From NCBI RefSeq assembly GCF_011634895.1, contig NZ_SIRR01000025.1, positions 1-64,000 on the forward strand: a DNA stretch of 64,000 nt. The letters run 5' to 3'. Each line of letters begins with the position of its first letter. Within the stretch, counting starts at the first letter, position 1. Of this stretch, positions 17,400 to 28,010 are shown one piece after another. Under the pieces are notes generated by a model, which did not search any database, had not been told where the DNA came from, and worked only from the letters and a program-made list of their open reading frames with translations. The DNA comes from Rheinheimera pleomorphica (GTDB lineage Bacteria > Pseudomonadota > Gammaproteobacteria > Enterobacterales > Alteromonadaceae). Position numbers and translations under genes: made by a program.

Positions 17400-18145
17400 G
17401 CATTGTTATCCTTTGTTTTTGGGTGATCATGCACAGGAACCCCTTTTAGAAATAACTTCAGTGCATGCCAGTAAATACGTAGTATCACCTGTACGTTTTG
17501 CCACGGATTGCGGATCAACCAACGCTTTTTCCAGGCAGCGCTCAGTTGCTGCCGGCTCAGATTAATCCAGGCACTGAAAACTTGTTTGTTATCCTGAGTG
17601 TTAGTAATACTGCAACGCAGTAGTGCATCAGGCGCGCTGATCTGCCAGTGATATTGCATCGCGATAGGATTAAATGGCGACACATGAAAGGCTTTGGCAT
17701 GCTGATATCGCTGCTGGCCTGCGACAATGGTTTGTAGATAGTAATGCCGCTCATTCCAGGGCGTATTAGACACTTCAGCCAGCAAATAGCAAAAGTCGCC
17801 TTGTTCGTCATAACAGTAGTACAAAGTAAGTGGGCTAAAATACAGCCCCCAGTTTGCCAACGGCGTCAAAACAAATACTTTTGCCGGCACAACGTTGCCA
17901 CCTAACTGTGCAACCCTGGCACACACCGCCCGAAACAAATCAGTGTCTCCCGGCAGATAATCACGTCGCCGGTAGCTAAGGGCGCCAAAGCGCTCATAAC
18001 AGATACCGTGCGCAGCCAATGATTTATCATCCAGCATGCTGCAGTCCAGCCAGTACTGCGCCAGGTTATAGCTAAAGCCATGCTGGCGAGGGCTCAACCT
18101 TAAGTGCCCTACTTCCCCCTGGTATACAGCGTGGCCAGCTTGCAT
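17396..18145 (-). CDS. DUF1365 family protein
   Basis: A 249-residue protein of the DUF1365 family, with the pattern YRRRDYLPGD, LTPLANWGLYFSPLTLYYCYD, VSNTPWNERHYY and FHVSPFNPI. Its function is not established, but it nearly always sits between an FAD-dependent amine oxidase and cfa-like methyltransferases, and is thought to help modify fatty acyl chains. ATG 18145 overlaps the upstream stop (TGATG), and its own stop overlaps the cfa start (ATGA). Both junctions imply translational coupling. Confidence 0.9.
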   Translation of the reverse strand: MQAGHAVYQGEVGHLRLSPRQHGFSYNLAQYWLDCSMLDDKSLAAHGICYERFGALSYRRRDYLPGDTDLFRAVCARVAQLGGNVVPAKVFVLTPLANWGLYFSPLTLYYCYDEQGDFCYLLAEVSNTPWNERHYYLQTIVAGQQRYQHAKAFHVSPFNPIAMQYHWQISAPDALLRCSITNTQDNKQVFSAWINLSRQQLSAAWKKRWLIRNPWQNVQVILRIYWHALKLFLKGVPVHDHPKTKDNNA

Positions 18146-19401
18146 CAATAGTCCACTCCCAACAAAGCAGCAACGTCAACGGCACTTCTGGCCCCGTCTT
18201 CATGAAAACCGTTGTACCAATACGCACCACAGTAGTAAGTATGCCTGATACCGTTTATTTTGCTGCGTTGTTGCTGTGCAGCCAAAGTGTAATGGTTATA
18301 CACCGGGTGATCATATTGATAGACACCCAGAATTTTGTCCGGCGCTATCGCCTGAGTGTTGTTAAGTGTGACGCAAAATGTCACCGGTGCGCTAATACCC
18401 TGCAGTAAATTCATATTGTATGTCAGGGTTGCACGGTCATTAACATTGGCATCCAGATTGTAGTTCCAGGCTGCCCAGGCGCGTTTGCGGTTTGGCAATA
18501 AGCGGGTATCGGTATGCAATACCACTTCATTTTTCTGATAAGCAATGCCACCGAGCACAGCCGTTTCGTCAGGGGTGGCTGCATTACCTAATAACGCCAA
18601 TGCCTGATCACTATGACACGCGAGAACCAGTTTGTCATACTGCTCAGTGCGGCCATCAGCAAAGGTTAGCGTTACGCCCTGCTCGTCACGTTGCACCGCG
18701 CTAATACGCTGCCCCAATTTCACCTTATCTGCGCCCAGTTTTGCCTGTAACGCTTCAACATAACGCTTTGAGCCGCCTTTAATGACGGCCCATTGAGGCC
18801 GGTCACTGACATTCAGCAAACCATGGTTATTGAAAAAGCGCAGAAAAAACCGCAGCGGGAAGGCTGGCATGTCAGCTAAACCGGCAGACCAGATAGCCGC
18901 GCCCATTGGCAGCAAATAATTGTCACGTATCGCTGTGCCAAAATCATACTTCAGCAAAAAATCACCCAGCGACATGTCTAAATCGGCATGGTTTTCTGCC
19001 AGCAGTTTTTTACCCAATTTATTAAAACGTAAAATCTGTAACAGCATAGACCAAAATGATGGCCGCAGCAGATTACGCCGCTGCGCGAATAAGCTGGTAA
19101 GGGTATTGCCGTTGTATTCAAGGTTTTGCGCACTGTTTTTTACCGAAAAGCTCATTGTTGTATGCTGAAAAGCCACGCCAAGCTCAGCGATAAAGCGGTT
19201 AAACACCGGGTAAGTCCAATTATTAAACACGATAAAACCGGTGTCGATGGCATAGCGCGTCCCGGCTACCTCCACATCGACCGTGGCGGTGTGCCCGCCA
19301 AGATAATCATTCGCTTCTATTACTGTAACATCATGTTTTTGCTGCAACAAATACCACGCCATCATGCCGGAAATGCCGCCACCCACTACTGCTATACGCA
19401 T
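18145..19401 (-). CDS. FAD/NAD(P)-dependent amine oxidase-like oxidoreductase
   Basis: A 418-residue flavoprotein with an N-terminal Rossmann dinucleotide motif (VVGGGISGMMAWYLL, residues 4-18) and the following EANDYLGGHTATV typical of the amine-oxidase/phytoene-desaturase superfamily. GFIVFNNWTYP and the C-terminal HEDGARSAVDVA match homologs found beside DUF1365 and cfa. The substrate is unknown; an unsaturated lipid is an inference from the neighbours. AGGAG precedes the ATG. It is 33 bp downstream of the NTF2-like gene in the same operon. Confidence 0.9.
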   Translation of the reverse strand: MRIAVVGGGISGMMAWYLLQQKHDVTVIEANDYLGGHTATVDVEVAGTRYAIDTGFIVFNNWTYPVFNRFIAELGVAFQHTTMSFSVKNSAQNLEYNGNTLTSLFAQRRNLLRPSFWSMLLQILRFNKLGKKLLAENHADLDMSLGDFLLKYDFGTAIRDNYLLPMGAAIWSAGLADMPAFPLRFFLRFFNNHGLLNVSDRPQWAVIKGGSKRYVEALQAKLGADKVKLGQRISAVQRDEQGVTLTFADGRTEQYDKLVLACHSDQALALLGNAATPDETAVLGGIAYQKNEVVLHTDTRLLPNRKRAWAAWNYNLDANVNDRATLTYNMNLLQGISAPVTFCVTLNNTQAIAPDKILGVYQYDHPVYNHYTLAAQQQRSKINGIRHTYYCGAYWYNGFHEDGARSAVDVAALLGVDY

Positions 19402-19434
19402 ACTGCTCCTTTAACTTTGTCGCAACCTTTTCCG

Positions 19435-19881
19435 CTATGGCGCGGTATTGGCCATACGTTGTTTTACTTTAGTCGTTAACCAGCCAATTACCGGCAGATG
19501 CTGGTACACCATCTCGTTCAGATCGTAGTAATCGCGGTGATAAACTATCAGTCCATCCTGCCAACGCAGCACTGTGCAACCATCCACCGCAACGGCTTTG
19601 CCATTGCCTATTGCCGGGTGACAAAACTTCATACGCCAGCTTAAAAAGCCCTGCTCAGCCTGCTCAAGCCGGTCAAGACCGATAAACTCACAGTGCTGTA
19701 GCCGCGCATAAGCATGGCTGAAATACTGCGCCAGTGCGGCCCGGCCGTGGATTTCATGCACCGGATCAATAAACACCACCTCTGGATGATAGATATCAGC
19801 CAGCGTCTGCATATTGTTTGCTGACAGCGCATTGTAGAAATTCAGCAGCTGTGTAATACGTGGCGTATCAATAGCATTCAT
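19435..19881 (-). CDS. NTF2-like (SnoaL-type) protein
   Basis: A 148-residue protein with the NTF2/SnoaL fold pattern: LNFYNALSANNMQTLADIYHPEVVFIDPVHEIHGRAAL at the start, then the central WRMKFCHP and DGLIVYHRDYYDLNEMVYQHLP. Members of this superfamily are small ligand-binding or isomerase-like proteins. Its role in photo-oxidative stress operons is unknown. It is coupled to phrB by an ATGA overlap. Confidence 0.85.
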   Translation of the reverse strand: MNAIDTPRITQLLNFYNALSANNMQTLADIYHPEVVFIDPVHEIHGRAALAQYFSHAYARLQHCEFIGLDRLEQAEQGFLSWRMKFCHPAIGNGKAVAVDGCTVLRWQDGLIVYHRDYYDLNEMVYQHLPVIGWLTTKVKQRMANTAP

Positions 19882-21299
19882 GCGTTTTTCTTTACCTCTG
19901 CAAAAAGCGCTAACGTCTGCTTGCGTGCCTCAGCGTGATCCACCACCGGCTGTGGATAACCTTTAACACCGCCCAGCTTATGCGGCCAGTGAATTGCCTT
20001 GCCTGACACTTTGCAAAGCTCCGGCACATACAAACGGATAAAGTCACCTTGTGGATCAAACTTTTCGCTTTGATTCACCGGATTAAAAATACGAAAGTAA
20101 GGTGCCGCATCGGTACCGGTTGACGCTGCCCACTGCCAACCACCATTATTCGCCGCAAAGTCACCGTCAATCAGTTTCGACATAAAGTAGCGCTCACCCC
20201 AGCGCCAGTCGATATGTAAATCTTTCACCAAAAAACTGGCGGTAATCATCCGCAGCCGGTTGTGCATCCAACCGGTTTGGTTAAGCTGGCGCATGGCTGC
20301 ATCTACAATCGGATAACCTGTGTGGCCACTGCACCAGGCGTTAAACAGCTGCGGGTTATTTTTCCAGGCAATAGCGGCTGTCTCTTTTTGAAATGGCTGA
20401 TGTTTAATCAGCTCTGGGTAAGCCACCAGAATATGTTTGTAAAACTCACGCCAGATAAGCTCGGATAACCAGACCTCAGCGCCGGTTTTTTCCTGTGCCC
20501 AGCTGTCTTTAGCTTCCAGTTGCAAACGGGCGACACACTGGGCAGCAGATACGGCACCGATAGCCAGATAAGGCGATAACCTGGAGGTACCATCAATGGC
20601 CGGGAAATCACGTTGTTGCTGGTAAGACGCGACCTTTTCCTGACAAAAGTGCCTTAGCATGGCAAGGATTTCGCTTTCTGTTACCGGCCAGTCGGCAGAG
20701 CTGCCATCGCCAGGCTTTAACGCAGCAAACTCATCCAGCGCCTGCACTTGTTGCGCAACGGCTTTGGGGCGGCCAAAGCACTGCACCCCCTGCTGATGCA
20801 GTTTGGCCAGCCAACTGCGCTTAAACGGGGTGAATACTTTATAAATATCGCCCTGTAAAGTGCGCACACTGCCGGGTGGCATAAGGCACTGGCTATCAAA
20901 CAGAATAAGTTGGCCCGCATTGGCCTCAAGCACTTGTTGTACACGGGCATCACGCTGCTGCTCACGCAGCTCATATTCCGTCTGGGCGAATACGGTTACC
21001 CCAAAACGCTGGCTTACCCCGTCAAACCAGTGCGCGAGCTGCTGATAACTGCTGCCTTCTACGGCGAGTAGCGGGATATTCAGCGCCTGAAGCTCGGTTG
21101 TTAATGCCCGGACACGCCGGCGGATAAAATCCTGCTTAATAGCCGCCATATGGTGCTGTGCCCAGGTATCCGGCGTTGCAATAAACAACCCTATTACCGC
21201 CGTGTTATGCGCTGCGGCGTAGTCAATGGCGCTGCATAAGGCGATATTGTCCAGACAGCGCAGATCATTTCTAAACCAAACAATCGTTAGCGGCTGCAT
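19878..21299 (-). CDS. phrB: Deoxyribodipyrimidine photolyase
   Basis: A 473-residue light-driven DNA repair enzyme that splits cyclobutane pyrimidine dimers using FADH-. It has the N-terminal antenna-binding domain (VWFRNDLRCLDNIAL) and the C-terminal FAD domain with SRLSPYLAIGAVS, WREFYKHIL, TGYPIVDAAMRQLNQTGWMHNRLRM and DGDFAANNGGWQWAASTGTDAAPYFRIFNP, all diagnostic of class I CPD photolyases. Length equals E. coli PhrB (472). It is the second gene of the operon, 1 bp after the DUF523/DUF1722 gene. Confidence 0.95.
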   Translation of the reverse strand: MQPLTIVWFRNDLRCLDNIALCSAIDYAAAHNTAVIGLFIATPDTWAQHHMAAIKQDFIRRRVRALTTELQALNIPLLAVEGSSYQQLAHWFDGVSQRFGVTVFAQTEYELREQQRDARVQQVLEANAGQLILFDSQCLMPPGSVRTLQGDIYKVFTPFKRSWLAKLHQQGVQCFGRPKAVAQQVQALDEFAALKPGDGSSADWPVTESEILAMLRHFCQEKVASYQQQRDFPAIDGTSRLSPYLAIGAVSAAQCVARLQLEAKDSWAQEKTGAEVWLSELIWREFYKHILVAYPELIKHQPFQKETAAIAWKNNPQLFNAWCSGHTGYPIVDAAMRQLNQTGWMHNRLRMITASFLVKDLHIDWRWGERYFMSKLIDGDFAANNGGWQWAASTGTDAAPYFRIFNPVNQSEKFDPQGDFIRLYVPELCKVSGKAIHWPHKLGGVKGYPQPVVDHAEARKQTLALFAEVKKNA

Positions 21300-21300
21300 A

Positions 21301-22242
21301 TCAAGCTCTCAACCCCAGGCTTTCCGGATAAGGCGCAAAGTAGCGCTGTGCACTGACATAAGCATTTGGCTGCTGCTTTAGATGATGTTGCAGTAAAATC
21401 AGCGGGGCTAGTAGCGGTACAAAGCCCTGCCGGTAACGTTGGATCAGATCGGCCAGCTCCTGTTTCGCTTCCGTGGATAAACCGTGTTTTAAAAAGCCCT
21501 GCAAATGCTGCAACACATTAGCGTGCTGCTTGCGGGTAGCAATGTTTTTCAGTGCCTGCATCAACGCCAGCAAATAACGTTGTTGCAGCTCGTCGGCAGC
21601 AAAAAGTTTGGCATTGGCGACCAGACGGCCCAGCTCACGATAAGCCGTTGGGCTGTGGGCCATTACTAAAAACTTATAACGGCTGTGAAACGCTACTAAC
21701 TTGCCGACGCTAAAGCCGTCCTGCATGGTTTGTTGGTAGTCATAGCAGCTAAACACACGACAGATAAAATTCTCTCTTAATGCCGGGTCAAACAACCGGC
21801 CATCTTCCTCTACCGGTAACCAGGGGTATTTTTGCATTAACTGATGGGTATAAAGGCCAACGCCCAGCTTGCCCAGCTGCTGGCCTTTGGCATCAAACAG
21901 CCGCACCCGCTCCATGCCACAGCTGGGCGACTTAGCACAGACAATATAGCCACTGAGCTGCGCCAGTTGTGGCAGCTTTTGTTCGGTAAAAGCCAACATA
22001 GCTGCGGTATGGTCGATCGCACTATTATTACTTTGCACCAGATGCACCTGGTGCTCAGCGTCCAATTGCAGTCTGATCGCCGGACGCGGTGCGCTCATGC
22101 CAATGGCCATTTCCGGACACACAGGTACGTATTGCACCAAGGGTGCCAGTTGCTGCATGCAAAATGACGACGCTTTATGCCCACCGTCATACCGTACTTT
22201 ATCGCCCAGTACACAGGCGCTGATGCCTATTTTTACCGTCAT
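21301..22242 (-). CDS. DUF523/DUF1722 (YbgA-like) protein
   Basis: A 313-residue two-domain protein. The N-terminal DUF523 part has conserved cysteines in GISACVLGDKVRYDGGHK and CAKSPSCGMERV, which suggest metal or Fe-S binding. The C-terminal DUF1722 part (from about residue 190, VAFHSRYKFLVMAHSP) corresponds to E. coli YbgA, which is encoded next to phrB there too. It is the first gene of the operon, with AAGGA just upstream of the ATG. The function is not known; recent work links related proteins to tRNA thiouridine removal. Confidence 0.88.
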   Translation of the reverse strand: MTVKIGISACVLGDKVRYDGGHKASSFCMQQLAPLVQYVPVCPEMAIGMSAPRPAIRLQLDAEHQVHLVQSNNSAIDHTAAMLAFTEQKLPQLAQLSGYIVCAKSPSCGMERVRLFDAKGQQLGKLGVGLYTHQLMQKYPWLPVEEDGRLFDPALRENFICRVFSCYDYQQTMQDGFSVGKLVAFHSRYKFLVMAHSPTAYRELGRLVANAKLFAADELQQRYLLALMQALKNIATRKQHANVLQHLQGFLKHGLSTEAKQELADLIQRYRQGFVPLLAPLILLQHHLKQQPNAYVSAQRYFAPYPESLGLRA

Positions 22243-22270
22243 AGTCCTTACCTACTGCCATTTAACGTCC

Positions 22271-22299
22271 TACTACAGTCCGTCTGTCATCTTGGATCG
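22271..22299 (-). promoter_or_regulatory. Candidate ECF-sigma (RpoE/ChrR-type) promoter of the photolyase operon
   Basis: On the minus strand CGATCC (22299-22294), an 18-bp spacer, and TAGTA (22275-22271) resemble the TGATCC-N18-TAAGA pattern known for the Rhodobacter singlet-oxygen sigma factor RpoE, which controls photolyase and cfa homologs. The start would lie about 20 bp before the first gene. Both elements deviate by one base. Confidence 0.4.
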
Positions 22300-22330
22300 G
22301 ATTTTTTTACCTACCGGTTACTGTTTGCAT

Positions 22331-22369
22331 AAAAAAACGGCAAGCAGCCTGCGCTACTTGCCGTTTTTT
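22331..22369 (-). terminator. Terminator after ihfA, potentially bidirectional
   Basis: The hairpin AAAAAACGGCAAG / CTTGCCGTTTTTT (22332-22344 with 22357-22369) has a T-run on both strands. It lies just downstream of the ihfA stop and upstream of the photolyase operon promoter, insulating one leftward unit from the next. Confidence 0.88.
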
Positions 22370-22386
22370 CATCAAAGCTAACACGA

Positions 22387-22683
22387 TTATTTCTTGCTAG
22401 TGCCTACTTCAACCCGAGACTTTAACTTCTGCCCGGGGCGGAAAGTTACCACACAGCGGGCAGAGATCGGAATATCTTCACCGGTTTTCGGGTTACGTCC
22501 CGGCCGCTCATTTTTAACCCGCAGGTCAAAATTGCCAAAGCCAGATAACTTTACCTGATCACCCGCCTCTAAGGCTGCGCGGATCTCTTCAAAAAAAGCT
22601 TCCACTATTAATTTGGCATCGCGTTTGCTAACACCAAACTTTGTAAACAGACGTTCTGCTAAATCGGCTTTGGTAAGCGCCAT
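22387..22683 (-). CDS. ihfA: Integration host factor subunit alpha
   Basis: A 98-residue DNA-bending protein of the HU/IHF family that pairs with IhfB. It starts [16 protein letters not shown] and contains the beta-arm sequence [17 protein letters not shown] with the Pro that intercalates in DNA. Length matches E. coli IHF-alpha (99). It follows pheT with a 2-bp gap, the conserved pheS-pheT-ihfA order, and its ribosome binding site lies in the end of pheT. Confidence 0.97.
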   Translation of the reverse strand: MALTKADLAERLFTKFGVSKRDAKLIVEAFFEEIRAALEAGDQVKLSGFGNFDLRVKNERPGRNPKTGEDIPISARCVVTFRPGQKLKSRVEVGTSKK

Positions 22684-22685
22684 TC

Positions 22686-25073
22686 TTAATCCCTCAACGT
22701 TGCGTTGAACTCTTCACCAAGCGCGCTAACTACTTGATTTACCAACTGTTGGATATCTTTATCTTCCAGGGTACGCGCTATATCCTGCAGGGTCAGAGCA
22801 ATGGCCAGCGATTTAAAACCCTCTGCCACACCCGGTCCTGTATATACGTCAAACAATTTTAGGTCAACTAGTTGATTTCCGCCAACTTTTTTTATAGTAG
22901 CAGCTATATCAGCAAAACGCACCTCTGATTTCACTACAACCGCTAAATCACGCCGGTTGGCCGGATACTTTGACAACTCGCGTGCCTGCACGATATTGCG
23001 CAAGCCCAGGCCTGCCAGCTCCAGTTCAAACAAGTAGGCTTTGCCTTTAATACCCAACTTGCGTTCGGCTTCCGGATGCAGCGCACCAACATAGCCTACC
23101 AGGGTATCGGCGCGGTATATTGCCGCGGTTTGCCCCGGATGCAGGGCACTGTGCTCTGCTGTCACAAAACGGAACTGCTCAGTTGCTGAGGTTTGTGCCA
23201 ACAGGGCTTCAACATCACCTTTAACATCATAGAAGTCGGCTGTACGGTTTTCCATGTTCCAGTGTTCATTATGCATGGAGCCAACCATGACACCACCCAG
23301 TACGGCCACCTGACGTACACCACCTTCTGCTGTCGTATCAGGAATAAACTTCAAACCATACTCGAACAAACGAATACGGCTTTGCTGCCGGTTCTGGTTG
23401 TACTGTACGGTTTGCAGTAAGCCCGGCCACAGATTCAACCGCATCGCCGACATATCTGCCGATATCGGGTTTGGCAATACCAAAGCGTGCTGCTGCGGGA
23501 ATAGCTGTTGCTGCACCTTAGGATCAACAAAACTGTAAGTAATGGCTTCCTGATAGCCGCGGTCTACCAATACAGTACGCAAGCGCTGCACATCCAGCTG
23601 GGCTTCATTAAAGCTGCGCATTTTAAGCGCGGCTTGCGGCGCCACATTAGGAATATTGTTATAACCATATACCCTGGCAACTTCTTCAATCAGATCTTCA
23701 GCAATGCTAATGTCAAAGCGATAACCCGGTACACTTACCTGCCAGCCGTCAGCGGTGTCACTGACTTGCAAACCTAAACGGCTGAAAATGGCGGTCACTT
23801 CAGTTTTTTCGATACTAATACCCAGAATGCGTGCCAGCTTTGCTTCGGTTAAATGTATCTCAGCGGTTTTAGGTAGATGCGCCTCAGACACGGCTTCTAC
23901 TACCGGGCCGGCTTCACCGCCACAGATTTGTAGTACTAAGGCAGTGGCCCGCTCCATAGCGGCATGCTGTAGCTGTGGGTCAACACCGCGCTCATAGCGA
24001 TGTGACGCATCCGTGTGCAAACCGTATTGCCGCGCTTTGCCGGCAATGGCCAGTGGGGCAAAAAAGGCACTTTCTAAGAAAATATCGGTGGTGTCAGCCG
24101 TTACGCCACTGTGCAGACCGCCGAACACGCCAGCCATTGCCAGGGCTTTACTATTATCGGCAATCAGTAGCGTATTGGCTTTTAAGCTAACTTCGCTTTC
24201 ATCCAGCAACACCAGCTTTTCGCCCTCTTCGGCCAGACGCACATTAATATCACCATCAATTTTTGCCAGGTCGAAGGCGTGCATCGGATGGCCCAGTTCC
24301 AGCAACACGAAGTTCGTAATATCAACGACCGCATCAATACTGCGCACGCCACAGCGGCGCAGTTTTTCCGTCAGCCACAACGGGCTTGGTGCGCTCACAT
24401 TAACATTACGCACCACCCGACCTAAATAGCGTGGGCAGGCAGCGGGCGCACTTAAGGTAATTCCCTTTTTATCGCTGAGGGTGGCCACTACCGGAGAAAT
24501 GTCGCTTTGACAAACATCCAGTTTATTTAATACGCCGACTTCGCGCGCCAGGCCTTTAATCCCCAGACAATCGGCTCGGTTAGGCGTTAAATCCACCTCG
24601 ATAATGCGGTCATCCAGTTGCAGGTACTGACGGATATCCTGGCCTAAGGGCGCATCTTGTGGCAGCTCAATAATACCGTCTGAGTCGTCCGCCATACCCA
24701 ATTCAGAAAAAGAACACAGCATACCGTTTGACGGCTGGCCACGTAGCTTGGCCTTTTTAATGACAAAATCACCGGGCAGTACCGCACCTACTGTCGCCAC
24801 CGCAACTTTTAAGCCATTACGGCAGTTTTTGGCGCCACAGACAATGTCCAGCAACTCACCCGAGCCTACATTGACTTTGGTGACCTGTAACTTATCGGCA
24901 TCCGGGTGTTGGCCACACTCAACCACTTCGCCTACCACTACGCCGCTAAATACCCCGGCCACCGGCTCAATGCCATCTACCTCTAAACCGGCCATGGATA
25001 ACTGCTCAGATAAGGTGTTGGTGTCAATGGCTGGGTTTACCCACTCGCGTAACCAGGCTTCACTGAATTTCAT
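22686..25073 (-). CDS. pheT: Phenylalanyl-tRNA synthetase beta subunit
   Basis: A 795-residue beta chain of the heterotetrameric enzyme that charges tRNA-Phe. The N-terminal tRNA-binding (EMAP-like) domain covers about residues 40-150 ([10 protein letters not shown]). The B3/B4 editing domain follows near residues 210-390 with GHPMHAFDL. The B5 domain is central, and the C-terminal ferredoxin-fold anticodon-binding domain ends the chain ([14 protein letters not shown]). E. coli PheT has 795 residues. GGAG precedes the ATG; the gap to pheS is 15 bp. Confidence 0.97.
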   Translation of the reverse strand: MKFSEAWLREWVNPAIDTNTLSEQLSMAGLEVDGIEPVAGVFSGVVVGEVVECGQHPDADKLQVTKVNVGSGELLDIVCGAKNCRNGLKVAVATVGAVLPGDFVIKKAKLRGQPSNGMLCSFSELGMADDSDGIIELPQDAPLGQDIRQYLQLDDRIIEVDLTPNRADCLGIKGLAREVGVLNKLDVCQSDISPVVATLSDKKGITLSAPAACPRYLGRVVRNVNVSAPSPLWLTEKLRRCGVRSIDAVVDITNFVLLELGHPMHAFDLAKIDGDINVRLAEEGEKLVLLDESEVSLKANTLLIADNSKALAMAGVFGGLHSGVTADTTDIFLESAFFAPLAIAGKARQYGLHTDASHRYERGVDPQLQHAAMERATALVLQICGGEAGPVVEAVSEAHLPKTAEIHLTEAKLARILGISIEKTEVTAIFSRLGLQVSDTADGWQVSVPGYRFDISIAEDLIEEVARVYGYNNIPNVAPQAALKMRSFNEAQLDVQRLRTVLVDRGYQEAITYSFVDPKVQQQLFPQQHALVLPNPISADMSAMRLNLWPGLLQTVQYNQNRQQSRIRLFEYGLKFIPDTTAEGGVRQVAVLGGVMVGSMHNEHWNMENRTADFYDVKGDVEALLAQTSATEQFRFVTAEHSALHPGQTAAIYRADTLVGYVGALHPEAERKLGIKGKAYLFELELAGLGLRNIVQARELSKYPANRRDLAVVVKSEVRFADIAATIKKVGGNQLVDLKLFDVYTGPGVAEGFKSLAIALTLQDIARTLEDKDIQQLVNQVVSALGEEFNATLRD

Positions 25074-25088
25074 CTAAATTAACTCCGC

Positions 25089-26102
<1,014 letters not shown>

Positions 26103-26133
26103 TCAAAGCCGCTAATGATACACCAGAACGACA

Positions 26134-26153
26134 GCTAAACGCAGGCGTTTAGC
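26134..26153. other. Short perfect inverted repeat between hda and pheS
   Basis: Nine base pairs (GCTAAACGC / GCGTTTAGC) with a 2-nt centre form a hairpin 27 bp beyond the hda start-distal end. There is no clean T-run on the minus strand, so if it terminates hda transcription it is weak. Confidence 0.4.
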
Positions 26154-26179
26154 GTACTTTTTCTGCCAAACAGTATGGA

Positions 26180-26875
26180 TTAATTGAGGATTTCTTTAAC
26201 GAAAGGAATGGTCAGCTTGCGCTGATGCACTATGGTGGCCTTATCCAGCTTGTCCAAAATGGCTACCAAAGCGCGAATATCACGGTCCTGATGATTCAAC
26301 AAATAGCGTGCCACTTCGTCCGGCAGCTCCATGCCGCGCAAACGGGCCTTTTGCTGCAGCAATTTTTGCTTGTCGTCATCGGTCAGCAAACGCAGCTGAA
26401 AAGCCGTGCAGGCCTGCAAACGTGAGACTAAATCGGCCAGTTGCAACCCCAACTGTTGCGGCGCCTGATTACCAACGATAATCAATGCCTTACCTTGCTC
26501 CGCCATGCGGTTATACAAATCAAATACCGCCGTTTGCCAGCTCAGCTCACCGCTGATGGCCTGAATATTGTCTAGGCAGACTAAATCCAGCTGCTCTAAA
26601 TCATCCAGCAAGCGTGGGCTTAACTGACGGCAATCATCTAAGGTCAACAGTTGGCTGGTCAAGCCCTGTTCCTGAGCCTGTACACAGGCCGCATACAACA
26701 GGTGCGATTTACCGCTGCCACTGGCACCAAACAAGTACACCGGACTTTGCCGGGCCGGCTGGCGCAAATAGGTTTTTAAAAAAGCGACAGCCGCGGTTTG
26801 GGCGCCGGCGTAAAAGCTATCCAGTGTTTCATCTTCAGGCAGCGTCACTGCCAGGGTGTATTGCAAAGGTTGCAT
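26180..26875 (-). CDS. hda: DnaA regulatory inactivator Hda
   Basis: A 231-residue AAA+ protein that, with the DNA-loaded beta clamp, stimulates ATP hydrolysis by DnaA after initiation. It shows Walker A FGASGSGKSHLL (around residue 50), Walker B VCLDNIQ, and the C-terminal RKLTIPFVKEILN typical of Hda. E. coli Hda binds the clamp through QLSLPL near its N-terminus; here the equivalent is QYTLAV (residues 5-10), a marked variant. The gene shares one base with the upstream DUF2066 gene (TGATG), so translation is coupled. Confidence 0.93.
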   Translation of the reverse strand: MQPLQYTLAVTLPEDETLDSFYAGAQTAAVAFLKTYLRQPARQSPVYLFGASGSGKSHLLYAACVQAQEQGLTSQLLTLDDCRQLSPRLLDDLEQLDLVCLDNIQAISGELSWQTAVFDLYNRMAEQGKALIIVGNQAPQQLGLQLADLVSRLQACTAFQLRLLTDDDKQKLLQQKARLRGMELPDEVARYLLNHQDRDIRALVAILDKLDKATIVHQRKLTIPFVKEILN

Positions 26876-27957
26876 CAGAGCCGGCTGTAGTTAAACGTCG
26901 CCAGCACCGGCATACTGCTGAGATCAACAGCCTGCTGCGCTGCAGTTGGGGTATCCGAAGCGTATAATTGCAGCTGCGGATTAAACCGCAATGCATTTAA
27001 CAGGCCCTCTGCGGCAATATCGCTGCGTAGCTGATAATAAGCCGTGCCAGCTTCAAACTCGGCGATAGTCACCTCAGTGACACCAACGACCTGTTGCAAT
27101 AAACGTTGCACCTGCACAATATCTGTCAGGTTATTCAGTTGCTGCACTTTAAGCCGCACAGCTGCACCGCCTTCTGCCGACATAACGCTGGCGTACTGTT
27201 GCGCCAACTGATTGGCCAGAGCAGCAGCAAAAGCCAGCATCAGGCTCTCTTCATCAGGTGCTGTCAGCTCTTCACGATAGGTTTTACCCTCTGTCTGGCG
27301 CTGCCAGGACAAACGTAGCGTCGACTCAGCGTTGTCCGTTATCTGTTCAACGGTGGCAGCGACAACCACGTCAGCGCTGTAACGACGGCTGGCCTGGTTA
27401 ATCTGCTGCCAAAAGCCAGCCCAGACATCCGTTTCCGACAGTGACAACACATCATCCATATCGTACAACGGCTGTAATAACGGTAAAGCGCTTAATGTAA
27501 AGGCCTGTTGCAGCGCCAGGTTCAATGGCTGCTGTGCCGAGCGCACAAAGCTTCGCTCAGCTTCGTTTTGCTGCACCAGCCATACCAGGATATCCGGCCG
27601 CATCGCGCCCCAAACCGGGATATTATTTTGCTGTAGCAACTGGTTTACTTTAACCGCATCAAGCAGCACCCGCATGCGGTTACCGTCTGAGTGGCGAACG
27701 GCTTCAAATTGCTTGATATAACCTGACGCTCGCTTAAGTTCAGTGGCGATTTCTGCCACCGTACTGATTTGCGCGTTACCGCTTACCCGGGCTAATACCT
27801 GCGCCAGAGCGCGCTGTTGCCATTGCTCGGTGGTACCATCAGCGGCCACGTCGGCCTGGTACAGGTTTGCCACCTGACCTGCGCTAACACCATAGCTCAG
27901 CGTTATCACAGCAACACTGAGCGTTAGTGCCAGTGCTATCGATAATCGTCTAATCAT
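26875..27957 (-). CDS. DUF2066 family exported protein
   Basis: A 360-residue protein with an N-terminal signal peptide (residues 1-27, ending VSAG) and the DUF2066 pattern LYQADVAADG, ALAQVLARVSGN, and RVLLDAVKVNQLLQQNNIPVWG. Members are periplasmic or envelope-associated with no known function. It is regularly found upstream of hda. Here its stop overlaps the hda start by one base. Confidence 0.85.
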   Translation of the reverse strand: MIRRLSIALALTLSVAVITLSYGVSAGQVANLYQADVAADGTTEQWQQRALAQVLARVSGNAQISTVAEIATELKRASGYIKQFEAVRHSDGNRMRVLLDAVKVNQLLQQNNIPVWGAMRPDILVWLVQQNEAERSFVRSAQQPLNLALQQAFTLSALPLLQPLYDMDDVLSLSETDVWAGFWQQINQASRRYSADVVVAATVEQITDNAESTLRLSWQRQTEGKTYREELTAPDEESLMLAFAAALANQLAQQYASVMSAEGGAAVRLKVQQLNNLTDIVQVQRLLQQVVGVTEVTIAEFEAGTAYYQLRSDIAAEGLLNALRFNPQLQLYASDTPTAAQQAVDLSSMPVLATFNYSRL

Positions 27958-27977
27958 TCCCTACCCCAGGCCTGTGC

Positions 27978-27997
27978 CGGCAGATCGCGTTCTGCCG
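27978..27997. other. Intercistronic hairpin between bamC and the DUF2066 gene
   Basis: CGGCAGA and TCTGCCG pair over seven bases around TCGCGT. No T-run follows on either strand, so it is more likely an mRNA processing or stability element than a terminator. Confidence 0.35.
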
Positions 27998-28010
27998 ACA
28001 TGCCATGCTG

